A stretch of 64,000 nt of DNA from JBNKVT01 sp050299335 (GCA_050299335.1 JBNKVT010000052.1:62001-126000); one strand, 5' to 3'. Positions 50,552 to 61,300 are shown, counted from the first letter of the stretch. The notes: generated by a model from the sequence alone, not told the origin. A program made the numbers and translations.

Positions 50552-52159
50552 ATGCTGGACCGATCCCACAACGCCCCCGCCCTGCCGCCCGAAATCGCGC
50601 GGCGCCGCACTTTTGCGATCATCTCGCATCCCGATGCCGGCAAGACGACGCTGACGGAGAAATTCCTGCTTTATGGCGGCGCGATCCAGATGGCCGGGCA
50701 GGTGCGCGCCAAGGGTGAGGCGCGGCGGTCGCGGTCGGACTTCATGCAGATGGAAAAGGACCGCGGCATCTCGGTCTCGGCCTCGGCGATGTCCTTCGAT
50801 TACCGGGACTGGTGGTTCAACCTCGTCGATACGCCGGGCCATTCGGATTTCTCCGAGGACACCTACCGGACGCTGACCGCCGTCGACGCCGCGATCATGG
50901 TGATCGACGGGGCGAAGGGGGTGGAAAGTCAGACCCAGAAACTGTTCGAGGTCTGCCGATTGCGCGACCTGCCGATCCTGACCTTCTGCAACAAGATGGA
51001 CCGTGAGAGCCGCGACGTCTTCGAGATCATCGACGAGATCCAGGAGAACCTTGCCATCGACGTCACCCCGGCAAGCTGGCCCATCGGCATGGGGCGCGAG
51101 TTTCTGGGCGCTTACGACCTCCTGAACGACCGCCTCGAACTGATGGACCGCGCCGACCGCAACAAGAAGGCCGCCAGCATCCAGATCGACGGGCTGGACG
51201 ATCCGAAGATTGCCGAGCATGTCCCGGGGCATCTCCTCGAGAAACTCCGCGAAGAGGTCGAGATGGCGCGCGAGCTGCTCGCCGGTTTCGATCCACAGGC
51301 CTTCCTCGACGGCTCCCTGACACCGATCTGGTTCGGCTCGGCGATCAACTCCTTCGGTGTGCAGGAACTGATGAACGGCATCGGCAATCACGGGCCCGCC
51401 CCGCAGGTCCGCCCCGCCGCCGAGCGCCAGGTTTCCCCTGACGAATCAAAGGTTTCCGGCTTTGTCTTCAAGGTCCAGGCCAACATGGACCCCAAGCATC
51501 GCGACCGTGTGGCCTTCGTGCGGCTCTGCTCGGGTCATTTCCAGCGCGGCATGAAACTGACCCATGTGCGCACCAGGAAACCGATGGCGGTCTCGAACCC
51601 CGTCCTCTTCCTCGCCAATGACCGCGAACTGGCCGAGGACGCCTGGGCCGGCGACATCATCGGCATACCGAACCACGGCCAGCTGAGGATCGGCGACGCC
51701 CTGACCGAGGGCGAGACGCTGAAATTCGCCGGCATCCCCTCCTTCGCGCCCGAGCTCCTGCAGAACGTCCGCGCCGGAGACCCGCTGAAGGCCAAGCATC
51801 TCGACAAGGCGCTGACGCAATTCGCCGAGGAAGGGGCGGCGAAGCTCTTCAAGCCGATGATCGGGGCGGGCTGGATCGTCGGCGTGGTCGGTGCGCTACA
51901 ATTCGACGTGCTCGCCAGCCGGATCGAGCTGGAATACGGGCTGCCCGTCCGCTTCGAACCCACCCAGTTCACCTCCGCCCGCTGGGTGTCGGGGCCGAAG
52001 GACAAGGTCGAGGCTTTCGTGAATGCCAACAAGGGCCATATCGCCGAGGATCACGATGGCGACCCGGTCTACATGACCCGCCTGCAATGGGATATCGACC
52101 GGATCGAGCGGGACTTCCCCGAACTGAAACTCACCGCGACCAAGGAGATGTTGGCCTGA
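50552..52159 (+). CDS. prfC: Peptide chain release factor 3
   Basis: This 535-residue translational GTPase removes RF1/RF2 from the ribosome after peptide release. The G-domain motifs are AIISHPDAGKTTLTEK (G1), KDRGISVSASAMSF (G2), LVDTPGHSDFSEDTYRTL (G3) and FCNKMDRESRD (G4). Domains II and III follow, with FVFKVQANMDPKHRDRVAFV and VGVVGALQFDVLASRIE. The length and order match E. coli RF3. It is probably co-transcribed with the ICMT-like gene. Confidence 0.97.
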   Translation: MLDRSHNAPALPPEIARRRTFAIISHPDAGKTTLTEKFLLYGGAIQMAGQVRAKGEARRSRSDFMQMEKDRGISVSASAMSFDYRDWWFNLVDTPGHSDFSEDTYRTLTAVDAAIMVIDGAKGVESQTQKLFEVCRLRDLPILTFCNKMDRESRDVFEIIDEIQENLAIDVTPASWPIGMGREFLGAYDLLNDRLELMDRADRNKKAASIQIDGLDDPKIAEHVPGHLLEKLREEVEMARELLAGFDPQAFLDGSLTPIWFGSAINSFGVQELMNGIGNHGPAPQVRPAAERQVSPDESKVSGFVFKVQANMDPKHRDRVAFVRLCSGHFQRGMKLTHVRTRKPMAVSNPVLFLANDRELAEDAWAGDIIGIPNHGQLRIGDALTEGETLKFAGIPSFAPELLQNVRAGDPLKAKHLDKALTQFAEEGAAKLFKPMIGAGWIVGVVGALQFDVLASRIELEYGLPVRFEPTQFTSARWVSGPKDKVEAFVNANKGHIAEDHDGDPVYMTRLQWDIDRIERDFPELKLTATKEMLA

Positions 52160-52169
52160 GAGGCGGGGT

Positions 52170-53021
52170 TTATTCGGGCTCCTCCGCAAAGCTCCAGGCA
52201 TTGGGGTAGTTCTTGTTGAACGCCTTCAGCTTCTTGCGGGTCTGGTCCATGCGATGGAACACCGTCTTGCTGTCGCGCACCCGCACCAGCAGTTCCTCCA
52301 GCACCGGCCCCGCGACCTCGTCACAGAGCGCGTATTCGTAGACCAGCGCGTTGAGATTGATCAGCGCATCCGTGTGGCCCAGCCGGAAGCCGCCGGTATT
52401 GGTCAGACCGGGCCGGGCGGAGGGGGTGATGCTGTCGGCGGTCTGGTCGGGTGACAGGCCCAGCATGGCGCGTTCGTGCTCGTACATGCGCATCACGCCG
52501 CCATAGATGAACCCGGCGATCCCGGCGGCGCGCTGGCTCTCGGTCTCGCCGTGATCGGCGAAGGTCTGCAGGGTCGAAAGCAGCCAGCGGGTGCTCAGTT
52601 CGGTCAGCAGATGTTTGCCCTCCTCGCGCCAGATCCGCAGGAACAGCGCCCGGGCCTTCGCCGTATGGGGGGTGCCGCGCCGCAGATAGGAGATCGCCAG
52701 CGCGTTCGTGAGCGCCAGTTCGGATTTCCCCTTCAGGGCCGCCTGAAGGATCACCAGCTGGTCGCGCATGTCCCGCCGCGACATGCCCTTGGTCTCGACC
52801 CCGGGATCGGCGACGATGGATGTTCGCAGCCCCGTGAGATCGACCGAGGCCGCTGGCAGGAGATCGGGCGCCGATACGCCACCTGCCGCCCGCCCCGCGA
52901 CCCGTTCGGCCAGCGCCCCGAGCCGGGCCGCCCCCTGCCGCACCAACTCCGGTGGCCAGGCCCGGAACCTGCCGCCATCGCCGCGCCCGCGTAACCGTTC
53001 AAATGGTCGTTTCAATACCAT
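52170..53021 (-). CDS. Conserved hypothetical protein
   Basis: This 283-residue soluble, mostly helical protein is read from ATG 53021. No signal peptide or known motif is present. A basic, arginine-rich N-terminus (residues 1-50) precedes helices such as SELALTNALAISYLRRGTPH, FLRIWREEGKHLLTEL, STLQTFADHGETESQRAAG and TDALINLNALVYEYALCDE. The family is common in Rhodobacterales, in my recollection without a function. The gene converges with prfC (10-bp gap), and its upstream gap holds a REP palindrome at 53056. Confidence 0.8.
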   Translation of the reverse strand: MVLKRPFERLRGRGDGGRFRAWPPELVRQGAARLGALAERVAGRAAGGVSAPDLLPAASVDLTGLRTSIVADPGVETKGMSRRDMRDQLVILQAALKGKSELALTNALAISYLRRGTPHTAKARALFLRIWREEGKHLLTELSTRWLLSTLQTFADHGETESQRAAGIAGFIYGGVMRMYEHERAMLGLSPDQTADSITPSARPGLTNTGGFRLGHTDALINLNALVYEYALCDEVAGPVLEELLVRVRDSKTVFHRMDQTRKKLKAFNKNYPNAWSFAEEPE

Positions 53022-53055
53022 GCCGTTCCAAGCCACCGTACTCTTCGCGACACCT

Positions 53056-53079
53056 GTAGGGTGCGTGTTCACACGCACC
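53056..53079. repeat. GTGCGTG-type REP palindrome, fourth copy
   Basis: GTAGGGTGCGTG-TTCA-CACGCACC repeats the stem of the three palindromes at 20182-20358, here with TTCA in the loop. It lies between fpr and the helical hypothetical gene. Confidence 0.8.
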
Positions 53080-53121
53080 ACGCCACCAGGGAGCCGTCAG
53101 GGCCATTTTGCGCAGCTTTGC

Positions 53122-53913
53122 TCAATCCACGAAAGCCTTTTCGATCACGAATTCTCCCGGCTCGGCGTTCGAGCCCTCGGCCATCCCCGCCGCCTCGCAA
53201 AGCGCTTTGTGTTCCTGAAGCATCGCCATGGAGCCGCAGATCATCACCCGGTCGGTTTCCGGCGACAGCGGCCCGCCGGTTGCCTCGGCCAGCCGCCCGT
53301 CGCGGATCCAGTCGGTCATCCGGCCCATCCGGTCGCTGTCCTCGCGGGTGGTGGTCGGGATATGGATCAGCTTGTCGCCGACCAGCGCGCTCAGCAAGTC
53401 GTCGCCGCGGATTTTTGCCACCAGATCCAGCCCGTAATCCAGTTCGGCGCGCGCGCGGCAGGTATGGGTCAGGATCACCCGGTCGAATTTCTCATAGGTC
53501 TCGGGGTCGCGGATGGTGGATGCGAAGGGGGCGATGCCGGTGCCGGTGGCAAACAGGAACAGCCGCCGCCCCGGCGTCAGAGCGTCGAGCACCAGCGTGC
53601 CCACGGGCTTTGGCCGCATGACGATCTCGTCGCCTTCATTGAGATGCTGAAGTCGCGACGTCAACGGCCCGTCGGGCACCTTGATCGAGTAGAACTCCAG
53701 CGTCTCGTCCCAGCTAGGCGAGGCAATGGAATAGGCGCGCAACAGCGGCTTGTCGTCCACCGCCAGACCGATCATCACAAACTCGCCTGAGCGGAAGCGG
53801 AAGCTTTTCGGCCGGTCGCAAGTGAACGAGAAGGTCCGGTCCGTCCAGTGCCGGATATTGCGCACCTTCAGCGCCGACAGCCCGCGCAAGGCCTTGGGGA
53901 CATCCTGATCCAT
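53122..53913 (-). CDS. fpr: Ferredoxin--NADP reductase
   Basis: This 263-residue FAD enzyme moves electrons between NADPH and ferredoxin or flavodoxin. LRAYSIASPSWDETLEFYSI is the FAD motif, FLFATGTGIAPFAS the NADP motif, and MICGSMAMLQEHKAL follows. The C-terminal FVIEKAFVD is typical of the bacterial subclass II Fpr with its final aromatic region. I chose ATG 53913 (MDQDVPK); the frame stays open to 53949. It is divergent from the DEAD-box helicase gene. Confidence 0.95.
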   Translation of the reverse strand: MDQDVPKALRGLSALKVRNIRHWTDRTFSFTCDRPKSFRFRSGEFVMIGLAVDDKPLLRAYSIASPSWDETLEFYSIKVPDGPLTSRLQHLNEGDEIVMRPKPVGTLVLDALTPGRRLFLFATGTGIAPFASTIRDPETYEKFDRVILTHTCRARAELDYGLDLVAKIRGDDLLSALVGDKLIHIPTTTREDSDRMGRMTDWIRDGRLAEATGGPLSPETDRVMICGSMAMLQEHKALCEAAGMAEGSNAEPGEFVIEKAFVD

Positions 53914-54122
53914 GTTGCGCAGTCTCCTCGGTCCTGTTGCCAGCCTCAATAGGCAATGGCTTGCCGAGACAAAAAGCCTCAGCCAGAGATCTTAGGGCTT
54001 TGTTGACGTTTGCTCTTCTATCGTCTAGGTCACCTCCACGAATATCGGAGCGCAATACGGCACTCCGGGGCCGCATAGCCCTACGCGGCCGCTGAACGAA
54101 GCCCCGCGCCAAACGGACAAAT

Positions 54123-56003
54123 ATGACAAGCTTTTCAGACCTAGAGCTGGACCCGAAGGTCCTGCAAGCCGTCGCCGATACTGGCTACGTCACCCCCACG
54201 CCGATCCAGGTCCAGGCCATCCCGCCCGCCCTTCAGGGCCGCGACGTGCTCGGCATTGCCCAGACCGGCACCGGCAAGACCGCCGGTTTCGTGCTGCCGA
54301 TGATCACGCTCCTGCAAAAGGGCCGCGCTCGCGCCCGGATGCCGCGTTCGCTGGTGCTCTGCCCGACCCGCGAACTCGCCGCCCAGGTCGCCGAGAATTT
54401 CGAGACCTATGCCAAGCACGTCAAGCTGACCATGGCGCTGCTGATCGGCGGCACCTCGTTCAAGGACCAGGACCGTCTCATTGACCGCGGCGTTGACGTG
54501 CTGATCGCCACACCAGGCCGTCTGCTGGATCATTTCGAGCGTGGCAAGCTGATGCTGACCGGCGTGCAGATCATGGTTGTCGACGAGGCCGACCGGATGC
54601 TCGACATGGGCTTCATCCCGGATATCGAACGCATCTTCAAGCTGACCCCCTTCACCCGCCAGACCCTGTTCTTCTCCGCCACCATGGCGCCCGAGATCAC
54701 GCGAATCACCCAGGAATTCCTGTCGAACCCGGTCCGCGTCGAAATCGCCCGCCAGGCCACCGCGTCGGAAACCATCGAGCAGCATGTCTGCATGATCAAA
54801 CCACCACGCAAGGATGCCGCCGACAAGTCGAAACGCGAAACCCTGCGAGCGCTGATCGAAGGCGAGGGCGAGGCCCTGACCAACGGCATCATCTTCTGCA
54901 ACCGCAAGCGCGACGTCGATATCGTCGCCAAGTCCTTGAAAAAACACGGGTTCGACGCTGAACCGATCCATGGCGACCTCGACCAGTCGGTCAGGACGCG
55001 GGTGCTCAACGGTTTTCGCGATGGCAAGCTGCGCCTCCTGATCGCCTCCGACGTCGCCGCCCGTGGCCTCGATATCCCGTCGGTCAGCCATGTCTTCAAC
55101 TTCAACGTCCCGATCCATTCCGAGGACTATGTCCACCGCATCGGCCGCACCGGGCGTGCGGGTCGGCAGGGCAAGTCGATCACGCTTTGTGTGCCGGCGG
55201 AGGAGAAATATCTCGACGCCGTGGAAAAGCTGATCGAAAAGGATATCCCCCGGATCGACGATCCCCTGAAGGGCGGATCGCCTCAGCGAAGCGAACCATC
55301 CAAGCGTCCCGCACGGAGCGCGCGACCCGAGCGCGGCCCGGAGGCCGATCGCGGCAAGTCCACCGGCAAGGGCGACCGCAGGCCGCAGGACGACAGGTCC
55401 GGAAACACGGCGCGGTCGGACGACCGCCCAAGAGGCCCGTCTTCTGAGCGGAGCGGCGGTCGGGATGACCGGTCATCCGGACGCGGGCGTAGTGGCGGCG
55501 GCGGTGGCCAGAACCGGATTGTCGGTCTGGGCAGCCACGTCCCGGCCTTTCTGACCCGGGATTTCCGGTTCGAGGAAAGCGAGACCGCCTCCAAGGCCCC
55601 AGCGGCGGACGAGCACGGCGCGGTAGCGGAAGAAAAGCCGAAACCCGCGCCGAAGAAGGCCAAGGCGAAGGGTGGGGCGACGAAAGCCAAGTCGGCGGAT
55701 GTACCGAAGAAGACCGGGACGGCGGCGAAGGACAAGATTTCGGAGGAAACGGCGGAAGCTGAAGCCGGATCCGACGCGCCGAAGCCGCGGACGCGGAAGA
55801 CCGCCGCCAGCAAGACGGTTGAGACAGGCAAGCCAGCCCCGGAGACAGCCAAAAAGCCACGCACACGGAAGGCAAAGCCGGAGGAAGCCGAGACAGTCCC
55901 GGCCGAAACGGTCACCCAGAGCGAGCCGCAAGTAGCGGAGAAACCAGGCAAGAAACCGCGGGTCCGGCAGTCTGCGTCGGAAGTGGTCAATTCGGCAGAT
56001 TGA
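54123..56003 (+). CDS. rhlE: DEAD-box RNA helicase, RhlE-like, with long basic tail
   Basis: In this 626-residue helicase, residues 1-385 are the SF2 core: Q-motif FSDLELDPKVLQAVADTGYV, Walker A AQTGTGKTAG, PTRELAAQVAE, GGTSF, TPGRLLDH, DEADRMLDMGFIPDI, SAT and HRIGRTGRAGRQGK. After about residue 390 comes a 235-residue low-complexity tail. It is arginine/glycine-rich first (DRPRGPSSERSGGRDDRSSG) and then alanine/lysine/proline-rich with repeated RTRK- and KKPR-type blocks. This tail probably binds RNA and is intrinsically disordered. RhlE-type helicases act in ribosome assembly and RNA decay, especially in the cold. Confidence 0.93.
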   Translation: MTSFSDLELDPKVLQAVADTGYVTPTPIQVQAIPPALQGRDVLGIAQTGTGKTAGFVLPMITLLQKGRARARMPRSLVLCPTRELAAQVAENFETYAKHVKLTMALLIGGTSFKDQDRLIDRGVDVLIATPGRLLDHFERGKLMLTGVQIMVVDEADRMLDMGFIPDIERIFKLTPFTRQTLFFSATMAPEITRITQEFLSNPVRVEIARQATASETIEQHVCMIKPPRKDAADKSKRETLRALIEGEGEALTNGIIFCNRKRDVDIVAKSLKKHGFDAEPIHGDLDQSVRTRVLNGFRDGKLRLLIASDVAARGLDIPSVSHVFNFNVPIHSEDYVHRIGRTGRAGRQGKSITLCVPAEEKYLDAVEKLIEKDIPRIDDPLKGGSPQRSEPSKRPARSARPERGPEADRGKSTGKGDRRPQDDRSGNTARSDDRPRGPSSERSGGRDDRSSGRGRSGGGGGQNRIVGLGSHVPAFLTRDFRFEESETASKAPAADEHGAVAEEKPKPAPKKAKAKGGATKAKSADVPKKTGTAAKDKISEETAEAEAGSDAPKPRTRKTAASKTVETGKPAPETAKKPRTRKAKPEEAETVPAETVTQSEPQVAEKPGKKPRVRQSASEVVNSAD

Positions 56004-56040
56004 TGTAGCCCCGCCCCGGCCCTGACAAGCGTCGGAGGCA

Positions 56041-57216
56041 CTATCCGGCCCAGGGCCGCGCCCGGACAGCCTCTTCGATGACATCCGTTCCCCAGCCGGG
56101 GCGGTCGGGGACCAGCATTTCGCCGTTCTCGATCACCGGTGGATGAGTGAAGAACTCGTTCCGCCAGGGGACGTCGTCGACCTCGTATTCCATGATGCGG
56201 AAATTCTGGGTGACGGCGGCGAAATGAGCCGAGATGCAATCGGCGAGCGCGCCGTAGAAATTATGCGGTGCGATGTTCAGCTCGAATGTCTCGGCCATGG
56301 TTGCGATCTTGTAGCTTTCCAGAAACCCGTTCCAGATCACGTCGATGATCGCCACATCCATCGTGTAGCCCTCGAAGAACGGCCGGTAGCCGCGCCGCCC
56401 GATGAGCGACTCACCCGAGGCGATGGGGGTTGAGGTCTGTCCCCGCAGCCATGCCATCGCACCGGGGTCGTAGCAGTCAAGCTCGGCCCAGGTCAGGTCG
56501 TGGTCTTCCAGCATCCGGCAGATGGCGAGATAGCCGTCGAGCTTGAAGTTGAAATTGAGGTCGATCATCACCTCGAGATCCGCGCCGCCGCCGGCGCGGA
56601 CTGCCTCGATCTGCCGCTCAAGGGCGGCAAAGATCGCCTTGTCGGGGTTGAGCGCCGGGAAATCTCCGCCGAGCCCGTGACCGGGGGACCAGGGATGAAA
56701 GCGGGTGCCGTCATGGGCGAAGAGGTTCATCTTCACCGTTGTGAAGCCGCGTGCGCGGGCCTCGGCGGCGAGATCGGCAAATCCCTGATAGTCGGTCAGT
56801 TCCGCGCGACCGACAGCGCCAGCCTGGCGGATCGGTGCGCCGCCGAGATGGGACCAGTAGAGCGGGATGCGGTCGCGGAGGCGCCCTCCGAAGAGGGCGG
56901 AGACGGGCACGCCCTGCGCCTTGGCGGTAGCGTCGAGCATGGCGTTGCAGATCGCACCTCTTGCATGGGCGGCGATGCCGTTCCAGACCGGGACGGACTT
57001 GACATACAAGAGCGCCATCGCTTGTTCGATCCGGGTCGCCGGGGTGCCGATCAGCAGATCGGCCATCCGTCCGATGGTCGCCGTCACCCCCGCATTGCCC
57101 ACCGCCTCGGTATATTCGGCCCAACCGGTGACGCCTGTGTCGGTCGAGAGCCTGACAAAGGAGAGCGGGCGGAAGCCGCCATCGGCATGGAGGGTGTCGA
57201 TGGCGGCGATCTTCAT
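56041..57216 (-). CDS. Mandelate racemase/muconate lactonizing enzyme family protein
   Basis: This 391-residue member of the enolase superfamily has metal ligands consistent with D219 (LEVMIDLNFNF), E245 (WAELDCYD) and E269 (IASGESLIGRRG). K162 (TTVKMNLF) and H318 (LNIAPHNFYG) are candidate acid/base residues. The reaction class is proton abstraction next to a carboxylate, for example sugar-acid dehydration or racemisation. The next upstream gene on the same strand is a sugar-phosphate isomerase-type TIM barrel, 40 bp away, so the pair probably degrades a sugar or sugar acid. The substrate is not predictable. Confidence 0.9.
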   Translation of the reverse strand: MKIAAIDTLHADGGFRPLSFVRLSTDTGVTGWAEYTEAVGNAGVTATIGRMADLLIGTPATRIEQAMALLYVKSVPVWNGIAAHARGAICNAMLDATAKAQGVPVSALFGGRLRDRIPLYWSHLGGAPIRQAGAVGRAELTDYQGFADLAAEARARGFTTVKMNLFAHDGTRFHPWSPGHGLGGDFPALNPDKAIFAALERQIEAVRAGGGADLEVMIDLNFNFKLDGYLAICRMLEDHDLTWAELDCYDPGAMAWLRGQTSTPIASGESLIGRRGYRPFFEGYTMDVAIIDVIWNGFLESYKIATMAETFELNIAPHNFYGALADCISAHFAAVTQNFRIMEYEVDDVPWRNEFFTHPPVIENGEMLVPDRPGWGTDVIEEAVRARPWAG

Positions 57217-57256
57217 TTGATATCTGCCTTAAGAAAGTATTGTAACATATTGAAAA

Positions 57257-58213
57257 TCATTCGTCATATGCGATTTCAAGCTCGTCGCAGAGCCGCTTGA
57301 GATAGCGCATGCCGGCCACGGTCTCGTCGACGAATTCCTGGGTGGCGTCCTCCTGCACGAAGCCGGCAATCGCCGCCATTCGCGCCCCGCGCGAGACACC
57401 GGGGACGTCCTCCAGCTCCACCGAGATCACCCCGTCGAACCCAACCTCCGACAGTGCCTTCAACATCGCCCGCCAGTCGATCTTGCCCATGCCTGGACGC
57501 CAATGGACATTGGTGACCGCGTCATTGTCCGAGACATGGCAATGGATGATCTTCGACCCCAGCCGGTAGACCGAGACATTGGGGAAATCCCCCACCGGGA
57601 AAGTGTGGCTGGGATCGAGATTGATGCCTATGACGGGCGAATTGACATGCTCCAGCAGCCGCAGCGCGCCGTCTGTATTGGCGAGATAGCGGCCCGGATG
57701 CGGCTCGACGCTCATCTTCACTCCAGCCGCCTGACAGAGATCGGCGCATTGTTTCAGCGCCGCGACATAGTCGGCATAATTCCGGTCCCAGTCGAGGCCG
57801 GAGGGCACATCGGCGCCGTAGCGCTGCACCAGCGGCTTGCGGGTGATGCGGGGATATTCGACGCCGTCCTTCATCCCGAACGCGTGCGCTGAGACCATGT
57901 TGATGATTTCGGCCCCCAGTCCGGCCCCGACCTCGACGGCACGCCTCCAGTGCTCCACCGCTGCCGCCCGCGCCGCTGGATCGGCGCTCGACAGATCATG
58001 CGGGGTCGAGACGAATTGCGACAGTTCAAGCCCCTCGCCATCGAGGATGCCGCGCAGATCGGCAATGGTCCTTGGCGTGTAGTAGTCGCGCAGGAAGTCC
58101 AGGTTCCAGCCGATCAGCTCGGTGGCCCGAAAGCCGTTCGCCGCCACCCTGCGGAGGGCATCGCCATAGGGCGGGTCCCAGCGAAAGGGCCAGATCGACG
58201 CGCCGAATTTCAT
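57257..58213 (-). CDS. Sugar phosphate isomerase/epimerase-type TIM barrel (AP endonuclease 2 fold)
   Basis: This 318-residue metal-dependent TIM barrel has MSVEPHPGRYLANT, GINLDPSHTFP, IIHCHVSDND and ISVELEDVPG, which give the histidine and glutamate ligands of the xylose-isomerase-like superfamily. It probably isomerises or epimerises a keto sugar in a catabolic pathway shared with the enolase-superfamily gene immediately downstream. No transporter or regulator is adjacent. Lyase or hydrolase members exist in the family, so the reaction is not certain. Confidence 0.9.
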   Translation of the reverse strand: MKFGASIWPFRWDPPYGDALRRVAANGFRATELIGWNLDFLRDYYTPRTIADLRGILDGEGLELSQFVSTPHDLSSADPAARAAAVEHWRRAVEVGAGLGAEIINMVSAHAFGMKDGVEYPRITRKPLVQRYGADVPSGLDWDRNYADYVAALKQCADLCQAAGVKMSVEPHPGRYLANTDGALRLLEHVNSPVIGINLDPSHTFPVGDFPNVSVYRLGSKIIHCHVSDNDAVTNVHWRPGMGKIDWRAMLKALSEVGFDGVISVELEDVPGVSRGARMAAIAGFVQEDATQEFVDETVAGMRYLKRLCDELEIAYDE

Positions 58214-58322
58214 CGCAGCCTCCCCGATTTTCTCACAATGCTAGATTGATCCGCGGAGGAGCGCCATCGCCAAACCACCCGACCTTGGGTGTAGACGATT
58301 GTCGGGCCTCCGGCTTGCGGGC

Positions 58323-61300
58323 TCAAATCTTGGAGAGGCGGGAAAGGGCAGCGCTGAGCTTGGCGGCTTCGTCCTCGGCCTGGGCGAGGCGGGCGCGGTT
58401 GTCTTCGACAATCTCTTCCGGCGCGTTGGCGACGAATTTCTCGTTGCCGAGTTTCGACGACAAGCCCTTGATTTCCTTCTCGATCTTGTCGAGCGATTTC
58501 TTCAGCCGCGCCTTTTCCTCGTCCACATCGATGATCTCGGCCAGCGGCAGGCAGAAGGTGCCGCCTTCGACCGGCAGGGTGACGGAGCCCTTGGGGGCAG
58601 CTTCGGCAGTCTCGAAGGCCTCGATACGGGCGAGGCGTTCGATCAGGGCGCGGTTACGGTCCATGGCGGCGCGGCCCCGGTCGTCGAGGCTGAGCTCGAT
58701 CAGGCGGACCTTGGCACCGGCCGGGACGTGCATCTCGGCGCGGACGGAGCGGATGGTTTCGATGAGGGTGACGACCCAGGTCATTTCGGCATGGGCGTCG
58801 GGGTCGATGAGCTCTTCGGAAGTATAGGTCGGCCAGTCGGCATGGACCAGCATCTTCGCCCGCTCGGCGATATCGCCCCAGAGCTGTTCGGTGATGAAGG
58901 GCATGATCGGGTGCAACAGGATCAGGCACTGGTCGAGGGCCCAGGCCATGGTGGCGCGGGTCTCGGCGATCAGGGCGGCGTCGCCCGATTGCAGCAGCGG
59001 CTTGGCGAACTCGACATACCAGTCGCAGAAGCGGCCCCAGATATGGGCGTAGAGGGCGTGGGCCGCGTCGTTGAAGCGGTAGGCCTCAAGTGCTGCATCG
59101 ACGGCTTCGCGCAGGCGGGCGGTTTCGCCGATGATCCATTTGTTGGCGGTGGCGGTGGCTGAGGTCGGGTCCCAGCCCTCGACCGGCTTGCAGTCGTTCA
59201 TCTCGGCGAAGCGGGCGGCGTTCCAGATCTTGGTGCCGAAATTCCGGTAGCCCTTGATGCGGTCGACGCTGAGCTTCAGCACGCCGCCGAGGGCGGCCAT
59301 CGAGGCGTTGGCGAAGCGCAGCGCATCGGCGCCGTATTCGTCGACGATCTCGAGCGGGTCGATGACATTGCCGGTGGTCTTCGACATCTTCTTGCCCTTC
59401 TCGTCGCGGACGAGCTGGTGCAGGTAGACGGTGTGGAACGGCACCTCGCCGACGACGGCAAGCTGCATCATCATCATGCGCGCGACCCAGAAGAACAGGA
59501 TGTCCTGGCCGGTGATCAGGACGTCGGTGGGGAAGTATTTCTTCAGTTCCGGCGTCTCCTCGGGCCAGCCGAGGGTGCCGATGGGCCAGAGGCCGGAGGA
59601 AAACCAGGTGTCGAGGACGTCGGGGTCGCGCCAAACGGGATAAACAACATCCTCATTGTCTATCGCGGAAAGCAACTTGCTGGCTGCTTCCTGTTGGTTC
59701 TCGACGACGACGACTTCGGCAGCGTTGAACGGGTGCCATGCGTCATCGAGCGCTCCTTTGAATTCTTCGAGTGCCCGGTCTTCAGAGGCGACACTGAATT
59801 GCGACAGTGACGGTGCCGACAAGAATGACTTCAGGCGCTCAATCTGTTCGGGGGACGCGTCAAAGGTGTTACCCGTGACCGACGCTTCGAGGTCGGCAAG
59901 ATTAAAGCCATACCAAACCGGTATCCGATGCCCCCACCAGAGCTGGCGCGAGATGCACCAGGGTTCGATGTTTTCCAGCCAGTGGAAATAGACCTTCTCG
60001 CCGCTCTCGGGCATGATCTTGGTGCGGCCGTCGCGGACCGCCTCAAGGGCCGGGCCGACGATCTTGGCGGTGTCGACGAACCACTGGTCGGTCAGCATCG
60101 GCTCCATCACGACCTTTGAGCGGTCGCAGAAGGGCTGCATGATTTTCTTGGCTTCGACCAGCGGAACCTCGCGGGTCGTTTCGTTGCCGTCCTCGTCGGT
60201 GACGGTCTCGGAGATGGTGACGGCCAGCCCCTCGGAGGTGATCTGCTCGACCACCTTTGCCCGCGCCTCGAAGCGGTCGAGGCCGCGGAGGTCGTCGGGG
60301 ACGAGGTTGATGCTGTCGGTCTCGGCCTCGGTCAGCGTGCGCTCGCCCCTGGCGACGGCCATGGCGATGGCGGCGGCCTCGGCATAGGGGGCGCCGTCGT
60401 CGCGCATGTGGGCCTTGGTGTCCATCAGGCGGTACATCGGGATGTTGCCCCGGGACGCCACGCCGTAGTCGTTGGCGTCATGGGCGCCGGTGATTTTGAC
60501 GGCACCGGAGCCGAAATCGGGGTCGGGGTAGTCGTCGGTGATGATCGGGATCAGGCGGCGGTGTTCCCTGGGGCCGACGGGGATCTCGCAGAGCTTGCCG
60601 ACGATGGGGGCGTAGCGGGTGTCCGACGGGTGAACCGCGACCGCGCCGTCGCCGAGCATGGTCTCGGGGCGGGTGGTGGCGATACTGATATAATCACGGG
60701 TCTCGCGGAGGGTGACGGTGCCGTCCTCGTCCTTCTCGACATATTCGTAGGTCGCGCCGTCCGCCAGCGGGTATTTGAAATGCCACATGTGGCCGTCGAC
60801 CTCGATATTCTCGACCTCGAGGTCGGAGATCGCGGTCTCGAAATGCGGGTCCCAGTTGACCAGACGCTTGCCGCGATAGATCAGGCCCTGATTGTACATT
60901 TCGACGAACACCTTGAGGACGGCATCGTGGAAATTCCCCTCCTCGCCCTCCGGCGCGTTCGGGGCTCCGGACATGGTGAAGGCCGTGCGGTCCCAGTCGC
61001 ACGAGGCCCCCAGCCGCTTGAGCTGGTTGATGATGGTGCCGCCGGACTGGTGCTTCCACTCCCAGACCTTTTTCTCGAAGGCGTCGCGGCCCATCTCGCG
61101 GCGGCCCTCGTTGCCTTGCTCGGCCAGCATGCGTTCAACGACAAGCTGGGTGGCGATCCCGGCATGATCGACACCGGGCTGCCAGAGCGTGTCGAAGCCG
61201 CGCATCCGGTGCCAGCGGATCAGAATGTCCTGGAGCGTGTTGTTGAAGGCATGGCCGACATGCAGGGACCCGGTGACATTCGGCGGCGGGATCATGATGG

